64,000 nucleotides of DNA from Streptomyces meridianus (GTDB lineage: Bacteria > Actinomycetota > Actinomycetes > Streptomycetales > Streptomycetaceae). Shown here in pieces: positions 16,005-25,353 of this stretch. Each line of letters starts with the position of its first letter. Position 1 is the stretch's first letter. Under the pieces are notes generated by a model. That model made no database searches. It was not told the DNA's origin and was given only the letters and a program-made list of their open reading frames with translations. The translations under genes were made by a program, and so were the position numbers. The stretch lies in assembly GCF_023703325.1 (NCBI RefSeq), contig NZ_JAMQGM010000051.1, positions 1 to 64,000 on the forward strand, given 5' to 3'.

Positions 16005-17888
16005 TCACTGCTGCGCACGGCGCAGCACCGGGTCCAGGGCGTCGAGTACCGCTGGGTCCTCGATGGTGGCGGGCACCGGCTCCCGGCGCCCGTCGGCGAT
16101 GGCGCGCATGGCCTTGCGGAGAATCTTCCCCGACCGGGTCTTGGGCAGCCCGGGAACCACGTCGACCTGCTTGAACGCGGCCACCGGGCCGATCTGCTCC
16201 CGGACCGCCGCGACGAGTTCGGCGCTCAGTTTCCCGGGGTCGGGGTCCACCCCGGACTTCAGCACCACCAGACCGCGCGGCACCTGGCCCTTGAGCGGGT
16301 CGTGCACGCCGATCACGGCGCACTCGGCGACCGCGGGATGCGCCGCCAGGACGGCCTCCATCGACCCCGTGGAGAGCCGGTGCCCGGCGACGTTGATCAC
16401 GTCGTCGGTGCGGCCCATGACGAACAGGTAGCCGTCCTCGTCCAGATAGCCGCCGTCGCCGGTCAGGTAGTAGCCCTCGTGGCGCGACAGGTAGGAGTCG
16501 ATGTACCGCTCGTCGTCACCCCAGAGGGTGGGGAGGGTGCCCGGGGGCAGGGGCAGCCGGATGCAGATGGCGCCCTCGGTGCCGGCCGGGACCTCGGCGC
16601 CCGAGCCGTCCAGGATCCGCACGTCGTAGCCGGGCACCGGGACGGTCGGGGACCCGGGCTTGACCGGCATCGGTTCCAGGCCCTGGGGGTTGGCCGCGAC
16701 CGGCCAACCCGTCTCGGTCTGCCACCAGTGGTCGACGACGGGGACGCCCAGGGTGGCGCTCGCCCACTGGTACGTCTCGGGGTCCAGCCGTTCACCGGCC
16801 AGGAAGAGGGTCCGGAAGGCGGACATGTCGTGGCGGGCAAGGTGCTCGGCCTGTGGGTCCGTCTTCTTGATCGCCCGGAGCGCCGTCGGCGCGGTGAACA
16901 GTGCCTTCACCCGGTGTTCCGCGGCGACGCGCCAGAAGGCCCCCGCGTCGGGGGTGCCGACCGGCTTGCCCTCGTAGAGCACGGTGGTCGCGCCGACGAG
17001 CAGGGGCGCGTAGACGATGTAGGAGTGGCCGACGACCCAGCCGACGTCGGAGGCGGTCCACCAGACGTCCCCGGGCCCGATCCCGTAGATGTTCGCCATG
17101 GACCAGGCGAGGGCGACCGCGTGACCGCCGTTGTCCCGGACAACTCCCTTGGGACGTCCGGTGGTTCCCGAGGTGTAGAGCACGTACAGCGGGTCCGTCG
17201 CCAGGACCGGGACGCACGCGGCGGGCTCCGCACCGTCGAGGGCGGTGTCCCAGTCGAGTTCGCCCTCGCGCAGCTCGGCGGGCGCCTGCTCGCGCTGCAG
17301 GACGATGACGCTCTCCGGCCGGTGCTCGGCCAGGCGCAGTGCCTCGTCGACGATCGGCTTGTACTCCACGACCCGGTTGGGCTCGATGCCGCACGAGGCG
17401 GACACCAGCGCTTTCGGCCGCGCGTCGTCGATCCGGGCCGCCAGCTCCCGGGGGGCGAAGCCGCCGAAGACCACCGAGTGCACGGCCCCCAGCCGGGCGC
17501 AGGCCAGCATCGCCACGACCGCCTCGGGGACCATGGGCATGTAAACCACCACCCGGTCGCCCGGGCCGACGCCGCGCGCCCGCAGCGCGCCGGCGAACCG
17601 GGCCACCCGGTCGCGCAGCCCGGCGTAGCTGTAGGAGGTCCGCTCGCCGGTGTACGCCGAGTCGTGGACGAGCGCGGTCCGCTCACCGTGCCCCGCGGCG
17701 ATGTGGCGGTCCAGGGCGTTGTGGCAGGTGTTCAGCCTGCCGTCGGGGAACCAGCGGTACAGCGGCGCCCGGGAGGCGTCCAGGGCACGGACAGGAGGCT
17801 GCACCCAGTCGACGGCCTCCGCAGCCTCCAGCCAGAACCCCTCCGGGTCCTCGAGGCTCCTGCGGTACTGCTCCTCGTAGCCTGACAC
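16005..17888 (-). CDS. Acetyl/propionyl-CoA synthetase family protein (AMP-forming)
   Basis: 627 residues, the full length of Acs/PrpE enzymes that activate short-chain acids to acyl-CoA through an acyl-adenylate. Visible motifs are the P-loop YTSGTTGRPKGVV, the WWQTETGWP adenylation core, YYLTGDGGYLDEDGYLFVMGR, the hinge DDVINVAGHRLSTG and the catalytic lysine in LPKTRSGKILRK near the C-terminus. Motifs such as VVRDNGGHAVALAW and MANIYGI point to the propionyl-CoA synthetase side of the family. GTG 17888 follows GGGAGAAGC. It stands alone with no prp genes adjacent. Confidence 0.88.
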   Translation of the reverse strand: MSGYEEQYRRSLEDPEGFWLEAAEAVDWVQPPVRALDASRAPLYRWFPDGRLNTCHNALDRHIAAGHGERTALVHDSAYTGERTSYSYAGLRDRVARFAGALRARGVGPGDRVVVYMPMVPEAVVAMLACARLGAVHSVVFGGFAPRELAARIDDARPKALVSASCGIEPNRVVEYKPIVDEALRLAEHRPESVIVLQREQAPAELREGELDWDTALDGAEPAACVPVLATDPLYVLYTSGTTGRPKGVVRDNGGHAVALAWSMANIYGIGPGDVWWTASDVGWVVGHSYIVYAPLLVGATTVLYEGKPVGTPDAGAFWRVAAEHRVKALFTAPTALRAIKKTDPQAEHLARHDMSAFRTLFLAGERLDPETYQWASATLGVPVVDHWWQTETGWPVAANPQGLEPMPVKPGSPTVPVPGYDVRILDGSGAEVPAGTEGAICIRLPLPPGTLPTLWGDDERYIDSYLSRHEGYYLTGDGGYLDEDGYLFVMGRTDDVINVAGHRLSTGSMEAVLAAHPAVAECAVIGVHDPLKGQVPRGLVVLKSGVDPDPGKLSAELVAAVREQIGPVAAFKQVDVVPGLPKTRSGKILRKAMRAIADGRREPVPATIEDPAVLDALDPVLRRAQQ

Positions 17889-18004
17889 GTCGCTTCTCCC
17901 GTCCCTGGTGCGTCCGGAAACCCGCGCGGGGCCGCTCGCTCCGCGCGACGGGACGGGCGGCCGACGTTGATCGTAACGAGGGGCCCCTACCCGGCAGAAG
18001 GGCG

Positions 18005-18424
18005 TCACACCGCGGAGTCGATGGCCCGGCGCAGCCGGGCGGCCACGGACTCGGCGTGCTCCGGAGCGGTGTAGTGCGTGCGCGGCCAGAAGAATCCGCG
18101 CAGGCCGTCCTTGCGGTGACGCGGGACGACGTGGACGTGGAAGTGCGGTACGGACTGGCTGATCCGGTTGTTGGCGGCGACGAAGGTGCCGTCCGCGTCC
18201 AGGCCGCGCTCGACGGCCCGCGCGACCCGCTGGACCTGGGTGAAGAACGGCCCGACCTCGTCCGGCGGGAGGTCGTCCAGCGTCTCGATGTGCCGCGGCG
18301 GGACGACCAGGACATGACCGGGGAACAGCGGCCGGGTGTCCAGGAAGGCCACGGCCGCGTGGTCGCGGAGGACGCTGTTCGCCGGGTGCTCGCCGGCGAC
18401 GATGGCGCAGAAGGGGCAGGTCAC
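18005..18424 (-). CDS. HIT-family nucleotide hydrolase
   Basis: 139 residues. The active-site triad HFHVHVVP (His94, His96, His98) defines the HIT superfamily; the N-terminal CPFCAIVAGE is typical of the HINT/diadenosine-type bacterial subgroup and its cysteines may bind zinc. It likely hydrolyses dinucleoside polyphosphates or nucleoside phosphoramidates in the cytoplasm. GTG 18424 matches the family N-terminus although the ribosome binding site is weak. It is divergent from the SpoIIE phosphatase gene. Confidence 0.88.
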   Translation of the reverse strand: MTCPFCAIVAGEHPANSVLRDHAAVAFLDTRPLFPGHVLVVPPRHIETLDDLPPDEVGPFFTQVQRVARAVERGLDADGTFVAANNRISQSVPHFHVHVVPRHRKDGLRGFFWPRTHYTAPEHAESVAARLRRAIDSAV

Positions 18425-18591
18425 CGAACCAGTCAACACCGGCGCGGCCCGTTGTGCGCAACGCACACCCGCCGGGCCGGGCGTCGGGAGCGCGCGCTGC
18501 CCGGCGGCGGCGCCTACGATGAATCCGAGTGCCGGAGCCGCCCCGCACGCCTCCCGCACCGCCCGCCCGAACCGTTGGAGTGGGGGCTGCC

Positions 18592-19668
18592 GTGTCCGTT
18601 CTGCGCCATGGCGCGGTCAGGAGGAGGGCGGCGCAGGCCGGGCAGGACCGATGGCTGCTGGGGTGCCTGGTACTGGCCACCGTCATCGCCGCCGTCGACA
18701 TCGTGTCCGGCGCACGCATCGTCCTGACAGGCCTGCTGGTCGCCGGTCCGCTGCTGGCCTGCGCGCGCATCGGCCCCGGACGCACCGCGTTCGTGGCCGG
18801 CTACACGACCGCGCTGGCGTTGGGGCTCGGTTTCCTCAACACCGGATACGGCGAACCGGACAGCATCATCCGTACGCTCGTGGTGCTGGTGGGCGGCGCT
18901 TTCGCCGTCTTCATCGCCTGGCAGCGCACGGTGCGCGAGCGGGCCCTTTCCCGGGTCGCGCTGGTGGCCCAGGAAGCGGTACTGGGCCGGGTTCCGCCGG
19001 AGATCGGCGGCGTGCACGTGGCGACCCGTTACCGCTGCGCCACCGACGAGGCACTGATCGGCGGTGACCTGTACTGCGTGGCGAACAGCGCCCACGGGGT
19101 GCGCGTCCTGCTCGGGGACGTCCGCGGCAAGGGCCTGACCGCCACGCTCACGGCAGCGGCCGCCATCGGGGCCTTCCGGGACGCCGCCTACACCGAACCG
19201 GACCTGCCGTGCGTGGTGCGGCGGCTGGACGCCGACCTGTCCGAGCACCTGGGCCCCGAGGACTTCGTCACCGCGGTCCTCGCCGAGTTCACGCCCGGCG
19301 AGGTGCGGTTGGCGAACTGCGGGCACCACCCGCCGGCGCTGCTCGGACGGCGGCTGGAACTGATCTCCCCCGGCGAGCCGTCGCTGCCGCTCGGACTCGG
19401 CCCGGCCCCGGTACCGCAGACCGTGCGTCTCGCGCCGGGGGACCGGATGCTCTTCTACACCGACGGTCTCGCCGAGGCGCGTGACCCGGCCGGACGGATG
19501 TTCCCCCTGGAGGACGATCTGCGCGCACTGCTGGATCTTCCGTCGCTCGAGTCGGTGCTGGACGACCTCCTCAAGCGCCTGGACGCGCACACTCGCGCGA
19601 CCACGGAGGACGACGTGGCCCTCGTCCTGTGCGAGCCGGCTCCCCCCGGGGCCGGCTCGCAGCGATGA
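18592..19668 (+). CDS. Membrane-anchored SpoIIE-type PP2C phosphatase
   Basis: 358 residues. About four membrane segments occupy the first 100 residues (WLLGCLVLATVIAAVDI, IVLTGLLVAGPLLACA, FVAGYTTALALGLGFL, IIRTLVVLVGGAFAVFI). The catalytic domain follows: ALIGGDLYC, LLGDVRGKGLTATLTAAAAI, FVTAVLAEF, NCGHHPPAL and LFYTDGLAEARD supply the metal-binding Asp and Gly residues of SpoIIE/RsbU enzymes, which dephosphorylate anti-anti-sigma factors. Such proteins are very numerous in Streptomyces. GTG 18592 follows GGAG; an upstream GTG at 18529 lacks a ribosome binding site. No anti-sigma partner gene is nearby. Confidence 0.86.
   Translation: MSVLRHGAVRRRAAQAGQDRWLLGCLVLATVIAAVDIVSGARIVLTGLLVAGPLLACARIGPGRTAFVAGYTTALALGLGFLNTGYGEPDSIIRTLVVLVGGAFAVFIAWQRTVRERALSRVALVAQEAVLGRVPPEIGGVHVATRYRCATDEALIGGDLYCVANSAHGVRVLLGDVRGKGLTATLTAAAAIGAFRDAAYTEPDLPCVVRRLDADLSEHLGPEDFVTAVLAEFTPGEVRLANCGHHPPALLGRRLELISPGEPSLPLGLGPAPVPQTVRLAPGDRMLFYTDGLAEARDPAGRMFPLEDDLRALLDLPSLESVLDDLLKRLDAHTRATTEDDVALVLCEPAPPGAGSQR
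19631..19660 (+). terminator. Hairpin inside the 3' end of the phosphatase gene
   Basis: GCGAGCCGGC and GCCGGCTCGC form a perfect 10-bp stem around a 10-nt loop, ending six bases before the stop codon. It may act as a terminator that overlaps coding sequence, or may be chance at this GC content. Confidence 0.4.
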
Positions 19669-19784
19669 CCCGGGGTGACCGGGGGCCGAGGCGGGAGTGG
19701 CCGAGCCGGGATTTCCCCCCGTCGTCGCCTGCCGGTCAGCCGTTGTTGTGCGGCGTCATTCCCCGGCCACTACGAAGGGTCCGT

Positions 19785-20723
19785 ATGAGCGATGCGCACC
19801 TCACTTCCCGAGCACCTGCCGTACCGACCGCCCCGGTCCGCCCGCCCGGGTCCTTCCACGACGTGCCCGGCTGGTTCTTCCCGACCGACGTGGTCCTCTT
19901 CGACCGGATCCTCGGCGCGCAGGCAGGCGAGCAGCGCCGCGGCGACCTGCTGGAGATGGGCGCCTACCTGGGCAAGAGCGCCATCTTCATGGGCGGCCAC
20001 CTCGCCCCCGGTGAAAGCTTCACCGTCTGCGACCTCTTCGGGTCCGAAGCCCCGGACGGAGACAACGACTCGGAGGTGCGCGGCTCGTACGCGACGCTCA
20101 GCCGACGCGCGTTCGAGACGAACTACCTCGCGTTCCGCGACGAGCTGCCCCGGGTGCTCCAGGCCCCGACCTCGGCCGTGCCCGGCACGGTGGCGGACGG
20201 CAGCTGCCGCTTCGTCCACATCGATGCCTCCCACCTGTACGAGCACGTGCGTGCGGACATCGCGGCCGCCCGCAGCGCTCTGCAGCCGGACGGCATCGTG
20301 GTCCTCGACGACTACCGGTCCGAGCACACGCCGGGGGTCGCCTGCGCGACCTGGCAGGCCGTGCTCGAGGAGGGGCTGCGGCCGGTCTGCGTCAGCCCCA
20401 ACAAGTTCTACGGGACCTGGGGCGATCCCGAGCCGCTCCGGGAGAAGCTCGTCGCCGCACTCCGGGGCCGGGACGACTGCGGGCTCTCCACGCAGGATGT
20501 GGCCGGGCACCGCCTCGTGATCGTCAACGGCCGGAAGGCACAGCCGCCCCGGCTGCCCGCCTCGCGCCACCGCGGGCCGGACCGGCCGGCAGTGGCACGG
20601 CCCCGGTCCGGCAACCGGGGCGGGCTGCGGCGTCTGGCGAAGGACTGGCTGCCGCCGGCCGTCCACCGCAGTCTGGGCAGGGGGCTGCGCGCGGCCCGGC
20701 GCAGGCGTTCACTCGCCGGGTGA
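19785..20723 (+). CDS. Class I SAM-dependent methyltransferase (Methyltransf_24-like)
   Basis: 312 residues. Motif I is seen as DLLEMGAYLGKSAIFMG, followed by FTVCDLFGSE (motif II acidic residue), FVHIDASHLYEHVRADI and PDGIVVLDDYRSEHTPGV, the arrangement of the small-molecule or sugar-directed Methyltransf_24 group. The C-terminal 60 residues are basic and proline/arginine-rich (RRLAKDWLPP, RAARRRRSLAG), suggesting nucleic acid or polyanion contact or simply a flexible tail. ATG 19785 has GAAGGG upstream. It runs tail to tail with a TylF-type methyltransferase 29 bp away. The substrate is unknown. Confidence 0.78.
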   Translation: MSDAHLTSRAPAVPTAPVRPPGSFHDVPGWFFPTDVVLFDRILGAQAGEQRRGDLLEMGAYLGKSAIFMGGHLAPGESFTVCDLFGSEAPDGDNDSEVRGSYATLSRRAFETNYLAFRDELPRVLQAPTSAVPGTVADGSCRFVHIDASHLYEHVRADIAAARSALQPDGIVVLDDYRSEHTPGVACATWQAVLEEGLRPVCVSPNKFYGTWGDPEPLREKLVAALRGRDDCGLSTQDVAGHRLVIVNGRKAQPPRLPASRHRGPDRPAVARPRSGNRGGLRRLAKDWLPPAVHRSLGRGLRAARRRRSLAG

Positions 20724-20752
20724 AACCCCGGTCACGACCGCTGCCGCCACGA

Positions 20753-21553
20753 TCACGGCTTGACGGCGATGCGGCCCTCGTCCATCCGCAGCAGGAGCAG
20801 GCGCGCGCCGGTCTTCTCCAGGAACTCGTCCACGGCGTCCCGGGACCCCTGCCACCAGCCGTAGTCGTCGATCAGCAGCACGCCGCCGCTGACCAGACGC
20901 GGGTAGAGGTGCTCGAGTTCGTGTCGGGTGGAGGCGTACCAGTCGGTGTCGAGGCGCAGGATCGCGATCTGCTCCGGGGCCTGTTCGGGGACGGTGTCCT
21001 CGACCCGGCCCCGGACGTAGTGGATGCGCTCCTCGGGGTAGGGGATCCGCCGGAAGCCGTCCTCGACGTCCTCCAGGGAGGCCACCGCCCAGATGGGGCG
21101 GTCCTTGGACTGGCGGGCCAGCAGGTCGGCGGCGGATTCGCCGTCGCGGCGGCGGTCCTTCTCGGTGGGCGGAGGCATCCCCTCGAAGGTGTCGAAGAGA
21201 TAGAGGTCCCGGCTGGGGTCGCCGGCGGCCAGCAGGGTCCGGGCGACGGCCTGCATGCTGCCGCCGCGCCAGACGCCGCATTCGACGACGGCGCCGGGAA
21301 TGCCGTGCCCGGCGACGTACCGAGTGGCGAGGATGACCGCGTTGAGCCGTTCGGGGGAGGTCATCGTGTAGGGGCGGACCGCGTGGATGCAGGTGCGCGC
21401 CTCGTCGTCGTAGTCGGCGGGCAGGGCGGGGGCCGGGCTCGGCGCGGGGGCCGGCTTCGGCTCGCCCTGCGGGGCGGGGCAGGGCGGCACGCGGCGCAGT
21501 TCGTAGCCGGTGAGCCGCCGGAACGATACGTGGGCTTTCCGTCTCCAGGCCAT
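20753..21553 (-). CDS. TylF/MycF-family O-methyltransferase
   Basis: 266 residues of the macrocin O-methyltransferase family, Mg2+-dependent SAM enzymes acting on sugar hydroxyls. Signatures: RPYTMTSPERLNAVI, VVECGVWRGGSMQAVA (SAM loop), LYLFDTFEGMP, RLDTDWYASTRHELEHL (metal-binding Asp) and GGVLLIDDYGWWQGSRDAV. No macrolide or sugar biosynthesis genes are nearby, so it is probably an orphan member. A TAGATT hexamer lies six bases before the ATG at 21553, which would give a leaderless transcript; the ribosome binding site is poor, consistent with that. Confidence 0.88.
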   Translation of the reverse strand: MAWRRKAHVSFRRLTGYELRRVPPCPAPQGEPKPAPAPSPAPALPADYDDEARTCIHAVRPYTMTSPERLNAVILATRYVAGHGIPGAVVECGVWRGGSMQAVARTLLAAGDPSRDLYLFDTFEGMPPPTEKDRRRDGESAADLLARQSKDRPIWAVASLEDVEDGFRRIPYPEERIHYVRGRVEDTVPEQAPEQIAILRLDTDWYASTRHELEHLYPRLVSGGVLLIDDYGWWQGSRDAVDEFLEKTGARLLLLRMDEGRIAVKP

Positions 21554-21866
21554 GCCTGAAATCTAAGCCGGGTCGCGGTGGGCCGCTCGGCGACCGCTGC
21601 GCACCCCGGACGGTGGACGGAACAGCGTTCCCCGGCGCCTCGTGCCCGTCCGGGCAGCCCGGCGGCATGGTCGCTGGTTCCTGCCGGGCCGGCGGTGCCC
21701 GCGGATCGACGGGCAGGGAGGTGGCCCGCGGGTTCCGGACCGCGTGGCCGCGGGTGGCCCCGGGCGCCGTGGAGCTTCGTGCCGGATCACCCGCCGATCA
21801 CAGGACGGGGGCGGCCAAGACGGGACTGCCGCTGCGGTGCGATCCGGTCGGCGTGTTGCCGCAGAC
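21554..21866. other. Gene-free stretch upstream of the TylF-type gene
   Basis: 313 bases between the TylF-type start and the end of the broken phosphotransferase gene. I see no coding frame with family similarity. It should contain the promoter of the TylF-type gene; apart from the TAGATT hexamer next to its start nothing stands out. Confidence 0.5.
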
Positions 21867-22663
21867 TCAGTCCGACAGCTCCCACAGCAGCCGGTAGTAC
21901 GCGATGCGTTCCGGGTCCGGTTCGACCCCGTAGGCCTCGAGCAGCGGTTCCTCCCATCCGGGCCCGTAGTTCCACTGCGTGCCCCAGGTGGCGACGGCGA
22001 GGTCGGCCCAGCGGTCGGCGACACCCAGGGCGCCGAAGTCGACGTGCCCGCTGCACGAACCGTCGTCGCCGATCAGGGTGTTGGGAGCGCAGGCGTCTCC
22101 GTGGCAAACGACGATCCGGTCCGCCGGCGGGATGTCGGCGAGGAGGCCGAGAGCATGCTCGACCGTGCCGACGTGACGGTGGTCGGGGACCAGTCCGCCG
22201 GGAGGGTCCGGCCGTCCGCGGCGCGGGCCCGTACGGCCTTCAGGCGCTGCTCTGCGGACCAGTCGAACGGACAGTCCGCGACGGGGAGTCGGGTGTGCAG
22301 GGCGCGCAGGCCGGTACCGATGGCGTGGACGGCGGTCGCGGGGTCGCGCTTCCAGTGGTCGTCGACGGCCATGCGTCGTCCGGGGAGGCCGTCCGTGACC
22401 ATCCAGGACCCCGTGTCGTCCGCGCCCGTGCCGACCACGTTCGGCACCGCGGTGCAGTCCGCCGCCCAGCGCAGGCGTGTCGCCTCGGCGCAGGGGCCGA
22501 TGCCACTGCCGCGCGGCGTCCACTTCAAGAAATGCGGGGTGTCCCCCGAGCCGACGCGGAAGGTCAGGCCGCCGAGTCCGTTCTTCCACACGGCTTTCAC
22601 CGGCCGTCCCGACGCGAACTCGCTGACGGCGGGCGGGATGTCGACGGGACCCTGCGGTGCCAT
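21867..22663 (-). pseudogene. Aminoglycoside phosphotransferase family gene, one-base frameshift
   Basis: Two frames together encode a full APH(3')-like kinase. The 5' frame gives MAPQGPVDIPPAVSEFASGR through KAVRARAADGRTLP; the 3' frame continues GGLVPDHRHVGTVEHALGLL and holds the catalytic loop VCHGDACAPNTLIGDD and the metal-binding HVDFGALGVADRWADLA. The switch falls at about 22200, where one C appears to be missing from a C run on the coding strand (ACCCTCCCGG). Restoring it gives one continuous frame of about 265 residues. ATG 22663 follows GGGGTG. This is either a real inactivating deletion or a consensus error. The substrate (aminoglycoside or other) is not determined. Confidence 0.82.
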
Positions 22664-22836
22664 GGCGATCACCCCGCTATTCTTCCCGGGCCCGCAGCCG
22701 GCCCGTCAAGCGGTTCGTCGTGGCCGCGGACACCGGCTGCACCGACGGGGACGACCGGGTTCCGGCAGAAGTCCGATCAGGCCGGCTTGCGGGCCGCTCC
22801 CCGGCCGGTTCGATTGCCGCCCCGCCCGGTGACGTG

Positions 22837-25167
22837 TCACCGGGCGGGGTCGGCGACCGGACCACCGCGTTCCGCGAGCCGGGACTCCTCCGCATCCGCG
22901 GTGGTCGCTCCGAGCGGCCGCGCCAGGCCGAGCACTCCTTCGTCCAGCCGCTGGAGGTGACGCAGCACCCGCAGGGTCACCTTGTCCCCGTCGGTGCGCT
23001 CCCCACCGCCCGTGCCGCGTTCCACCTCGGCGGCGGCGCTCAGCAGGGAGGCGATGTTCGGCCCGCTCTCGAGGACGGTGTGTGCGCCGGCCCGGGTCTC
23101 GACGTGGTCGGTGAGCGCGCGGAGGTTGGCGTCGATCCGCCGCGCCGCCTTCCGCAGCTGCGGGTCGGCCCCGATCCGCAGGCTGTCCGGGACGAGTTCG
23201 GCGGTCGCCGCGAGACTGCGTGCGTGGTAGGCGCAGGTCTCCAGGAGTCCCATGATGTAGCGGGCGTTGCGCCGTCGGGTGCGCAGCGGGCTGACGGGGT
23301 GCATGAGCGGCTTGACGGAGGCGCGCAGATCGTCGAGCGCGGTGTCGAGTTCGCGGGCCTTGTCCATGAGGTCGGCGGCGGGGTCACCGCTCAGCTGGGC
23401 GATGGCCTGATCGAGCATCGCCCGGAGCCGCCGCAGCACTTCGGCCAGTTGCTCATCGGTGCGATGGCGGGTCCGCACCGGCAGCACCAGGAGGGCGGCG
23501 ACGATGCCGCAGACCGCGCCCAGGGCCGTCTCCTCGATCCGCAGCACGAGCACCTCCGGACTGAAGCTGTGCAGCAGGGTGTAGAGCAGGCCGATCATCG
23601 TGGTGACGAAGAACGCCATCAGGGTGTGGGACACCGGCGCGGTGAAGAACATCGCGAACACGCACAGGACGGCGAGGAGGAGGGCCAGCCAGGGCTGGTC
23701 CCCGACGAGGGAGGCGAGCCCGAGCCCTGCGGCCACTCCGACGACGGTGCCGACGAGCCGACGGGATCCCTTGACCAGGATCTCCCCGGTGGACGAGGTG
23801 TTGATGAAGACGACCCAGCAGGTGAGAACGGCCCAGTACCAGCGCTGTGGGGAGATCAGTTCGCCTCCGATGATGGCCAGCGCGGAGCCGACGGCCACCT
23901 GGAAGGCCGCCCGGGTGGAGGGCCGGTCGAGCCCGGTGGGTTCGACCTCGTCCTCGTCGCTCTCGGGGGCGAGGCTGACGTCCTCCGCCCCGATCTCCTC
24001 CCGGGAACGGGCGGTCTCCGGGCTGTCGTCCTCGCTGTCGTCCTCCTCCTCCAGGGCGAGTTGCAGACCGAGGATGGCCCGGGCGACGTCGGCGACACCG
24101 CGGAAGGCGTCCTGGAGGCCGGGGACGGCGTCCGGGATCCGGGCGTCGTCGCGGTAGCCGAGGAGCCGGTTGCGGACGGCGGCCAGGCCGGTGCCGGGCC
24201 GCTTGGCGTCGATGCGGCTCACCAGCACGCGCAGGGCGCGCAGTTCGGAGTGGAGACGGCGCAGGACGGCCGCGTCGGGCCGTTCGGAGACGGGCCGGGA
24301 ACCGGCCGCGGGACGGTGGCCGGGCAGGTGCAGGGTGAGTGTGTGGTCGCCGGTGTCCTGGTGCAGGGCCCGCAGCAGGTGGATGCCCAGGCGTTCGGCG
24401 GCGAGTTCGGCCTCGGCGACGCGGCGCTGCACCAGGGCGGCGACCCGGGCGTCCTCCGTTCCGGCCTCCAGCCGGTTCTGGATCATCAGGGCGCATTCGT
24501 GCAGCCGCGCGGTGTGCCGGTGCAGGCCGACGACCTGCTGCTCGCTCGTCCGGCCCGCGATCTCTGCCTCCACGACGTCGGCGAGGGCGTCGACGACCCG
24601 CGCCAGGCGCGCCCGGAAGGCGCCGCGCAGCCGCTTCAGGGTCCGTTCCGGGGTGACCCGGACGATGCCGAAGCGCACCACCGCGCTCGAGGCGAGGGCG
24701 ATGGCCAGCACGAGGTAGAACCGCGGCAGCGTACCGGCGTCGATGCGCAGGAAGACGGTGACGAAGTAGACCTGGAAGGCGATCCAGCCGAGGCTCGTGC
24801 CGCGCTTGCCGATCCGCCGGACGTAGACGGCGAGGAAGATGACGACGACGAAGGCGAGGTCGGAGACGAAACGGAAGGGAAGCAGTCCCGCGGCGAGCGT
24901 CACCGAGGCGAGGGCCGCCGGGAGGGCCAGTGCGAGCGTGACCGCCTGGTCCCTGGGCTGCGGTTCGTTGATGGCGAAGGTGGAGACCATGGCGGTCAGC
25001 CCCCCGGCGACCATGAGCAGCACGGGGGTGTCCAGGAGGGCGAGGACGCCGAGGGTGAGGACGATCGCCCCGACGGTGGTGCTCGCGGCCAGCAGCCGGA
25101 TGAGACCGGGGTCGGATGCGGCGAATCGGTCCCACAGATCTGCCCAGGCGTGCCGTACCCGTCCCAT
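22837..25167 (-). CDS. FUSC-family membrane protein (YccS/aromatic acid exporter-like)
   Basis: 776 residues with two membrane bundles, one at about 24-165 and one at about 470-600, each followed by a long soluble alpha-helical domain, the FUSC layout. The second bundle shows the family pattern WYWAVLTCWVVFINTSSTGE and SRRLVGTVVGVAAGLGLA. An acidic linker, LALEEEDDSEDDSPETA, joins the halves. Relatives export aromatic or other organic acids or have unknown roles in the envelope. The ATG at 25167 opens a normal-length protein. It is monocistronic as far as can be seen. Confidence 0.85.
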   Translation of the reverse strand: MGRVRHAWADLWDRFAASDPGLIRLLAASTTVGAIVLTLGVLALLDTPVLLMVAGGLTAMVSTFAINEPQPRDQAVTLALALPAALASVTLAAGLLPFRFVSDLAFVVVIFLAVYVRRIGKRGTSLGWIAFQVYFVTVFLRIDAGTLPRFYLVLAIALASSAVVRFGIVRVTPERTLKRLRGAFRARLARVVDALADVVEAEIAGRTSEQQVVGLHRHTARLHECALMIQNRLEAGTEDARVAALVQRRVAEAELAAERLGIHLLRALHQDTGDHTLTLHLPGHRPAAGSRPVSERPDAAVLRRLHSELRALRVLVSRIDAKRPGTGLAAVRNRLLGYRDDARIPDAVPGLQDAFRGVADVARAILGLQLALEEEDDSEDDSPETARSREEIGAEDVSLAPESDEDEVEPTGLDRPSTRAAFQVAVGSALAIIGGELISPQRWYWAVLTCWVVFINTSSTGEILVKGSRRLVGTVVGVAAGLGLASLVGDQPWLALLLAVLCVFAMFFTAPVSHTLMAFFVTTMIGLLYTLLHSFSPEVLVLRIEETALGAVCGIVAALLVLPVRTRHRTDEQLAEVLRRLRAMLDQAIAQLSGDPAADLMDKARELDTALDDLRASVKPLMHPVSPLRTRRRNARYIMGLLETCAYHARSLAATAELVPDSLRIGADPQLRKAARRIDANLRALTDHVETRAGAHTVLESGPNIASLLSAAAEVERGTGGGERTDGDKVTLRVLRHLQRLDEGVLGLARPLGATTADAEESRLAERGGPVADPAR

Positions 25168-25353
25168 GCCGCCGACCGCTCTCCTTCATGTCCGGTGGTG
25201 TGCCGGGCCGTTCCGCGACCCGGGCGTCACGATCATCATCCCCCGTTCCGGGCCGCTGCACCGGACCGCACGGGTGTGACCTGCGACAATCCTGACGACA
25301 GGACGCTGGTGCGCGCCTCCCCGGTTCCCGGACGCCGGCGGGTGTGCCCGTGA

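Noticed and set aside
22837..25167. A defence-system reading of the FUSC protein and neighbouring genes
   Set aside because: Domain order and membrane bundles match FUSC transporters; no nuclease, helicase or toxin partner is adjacent.
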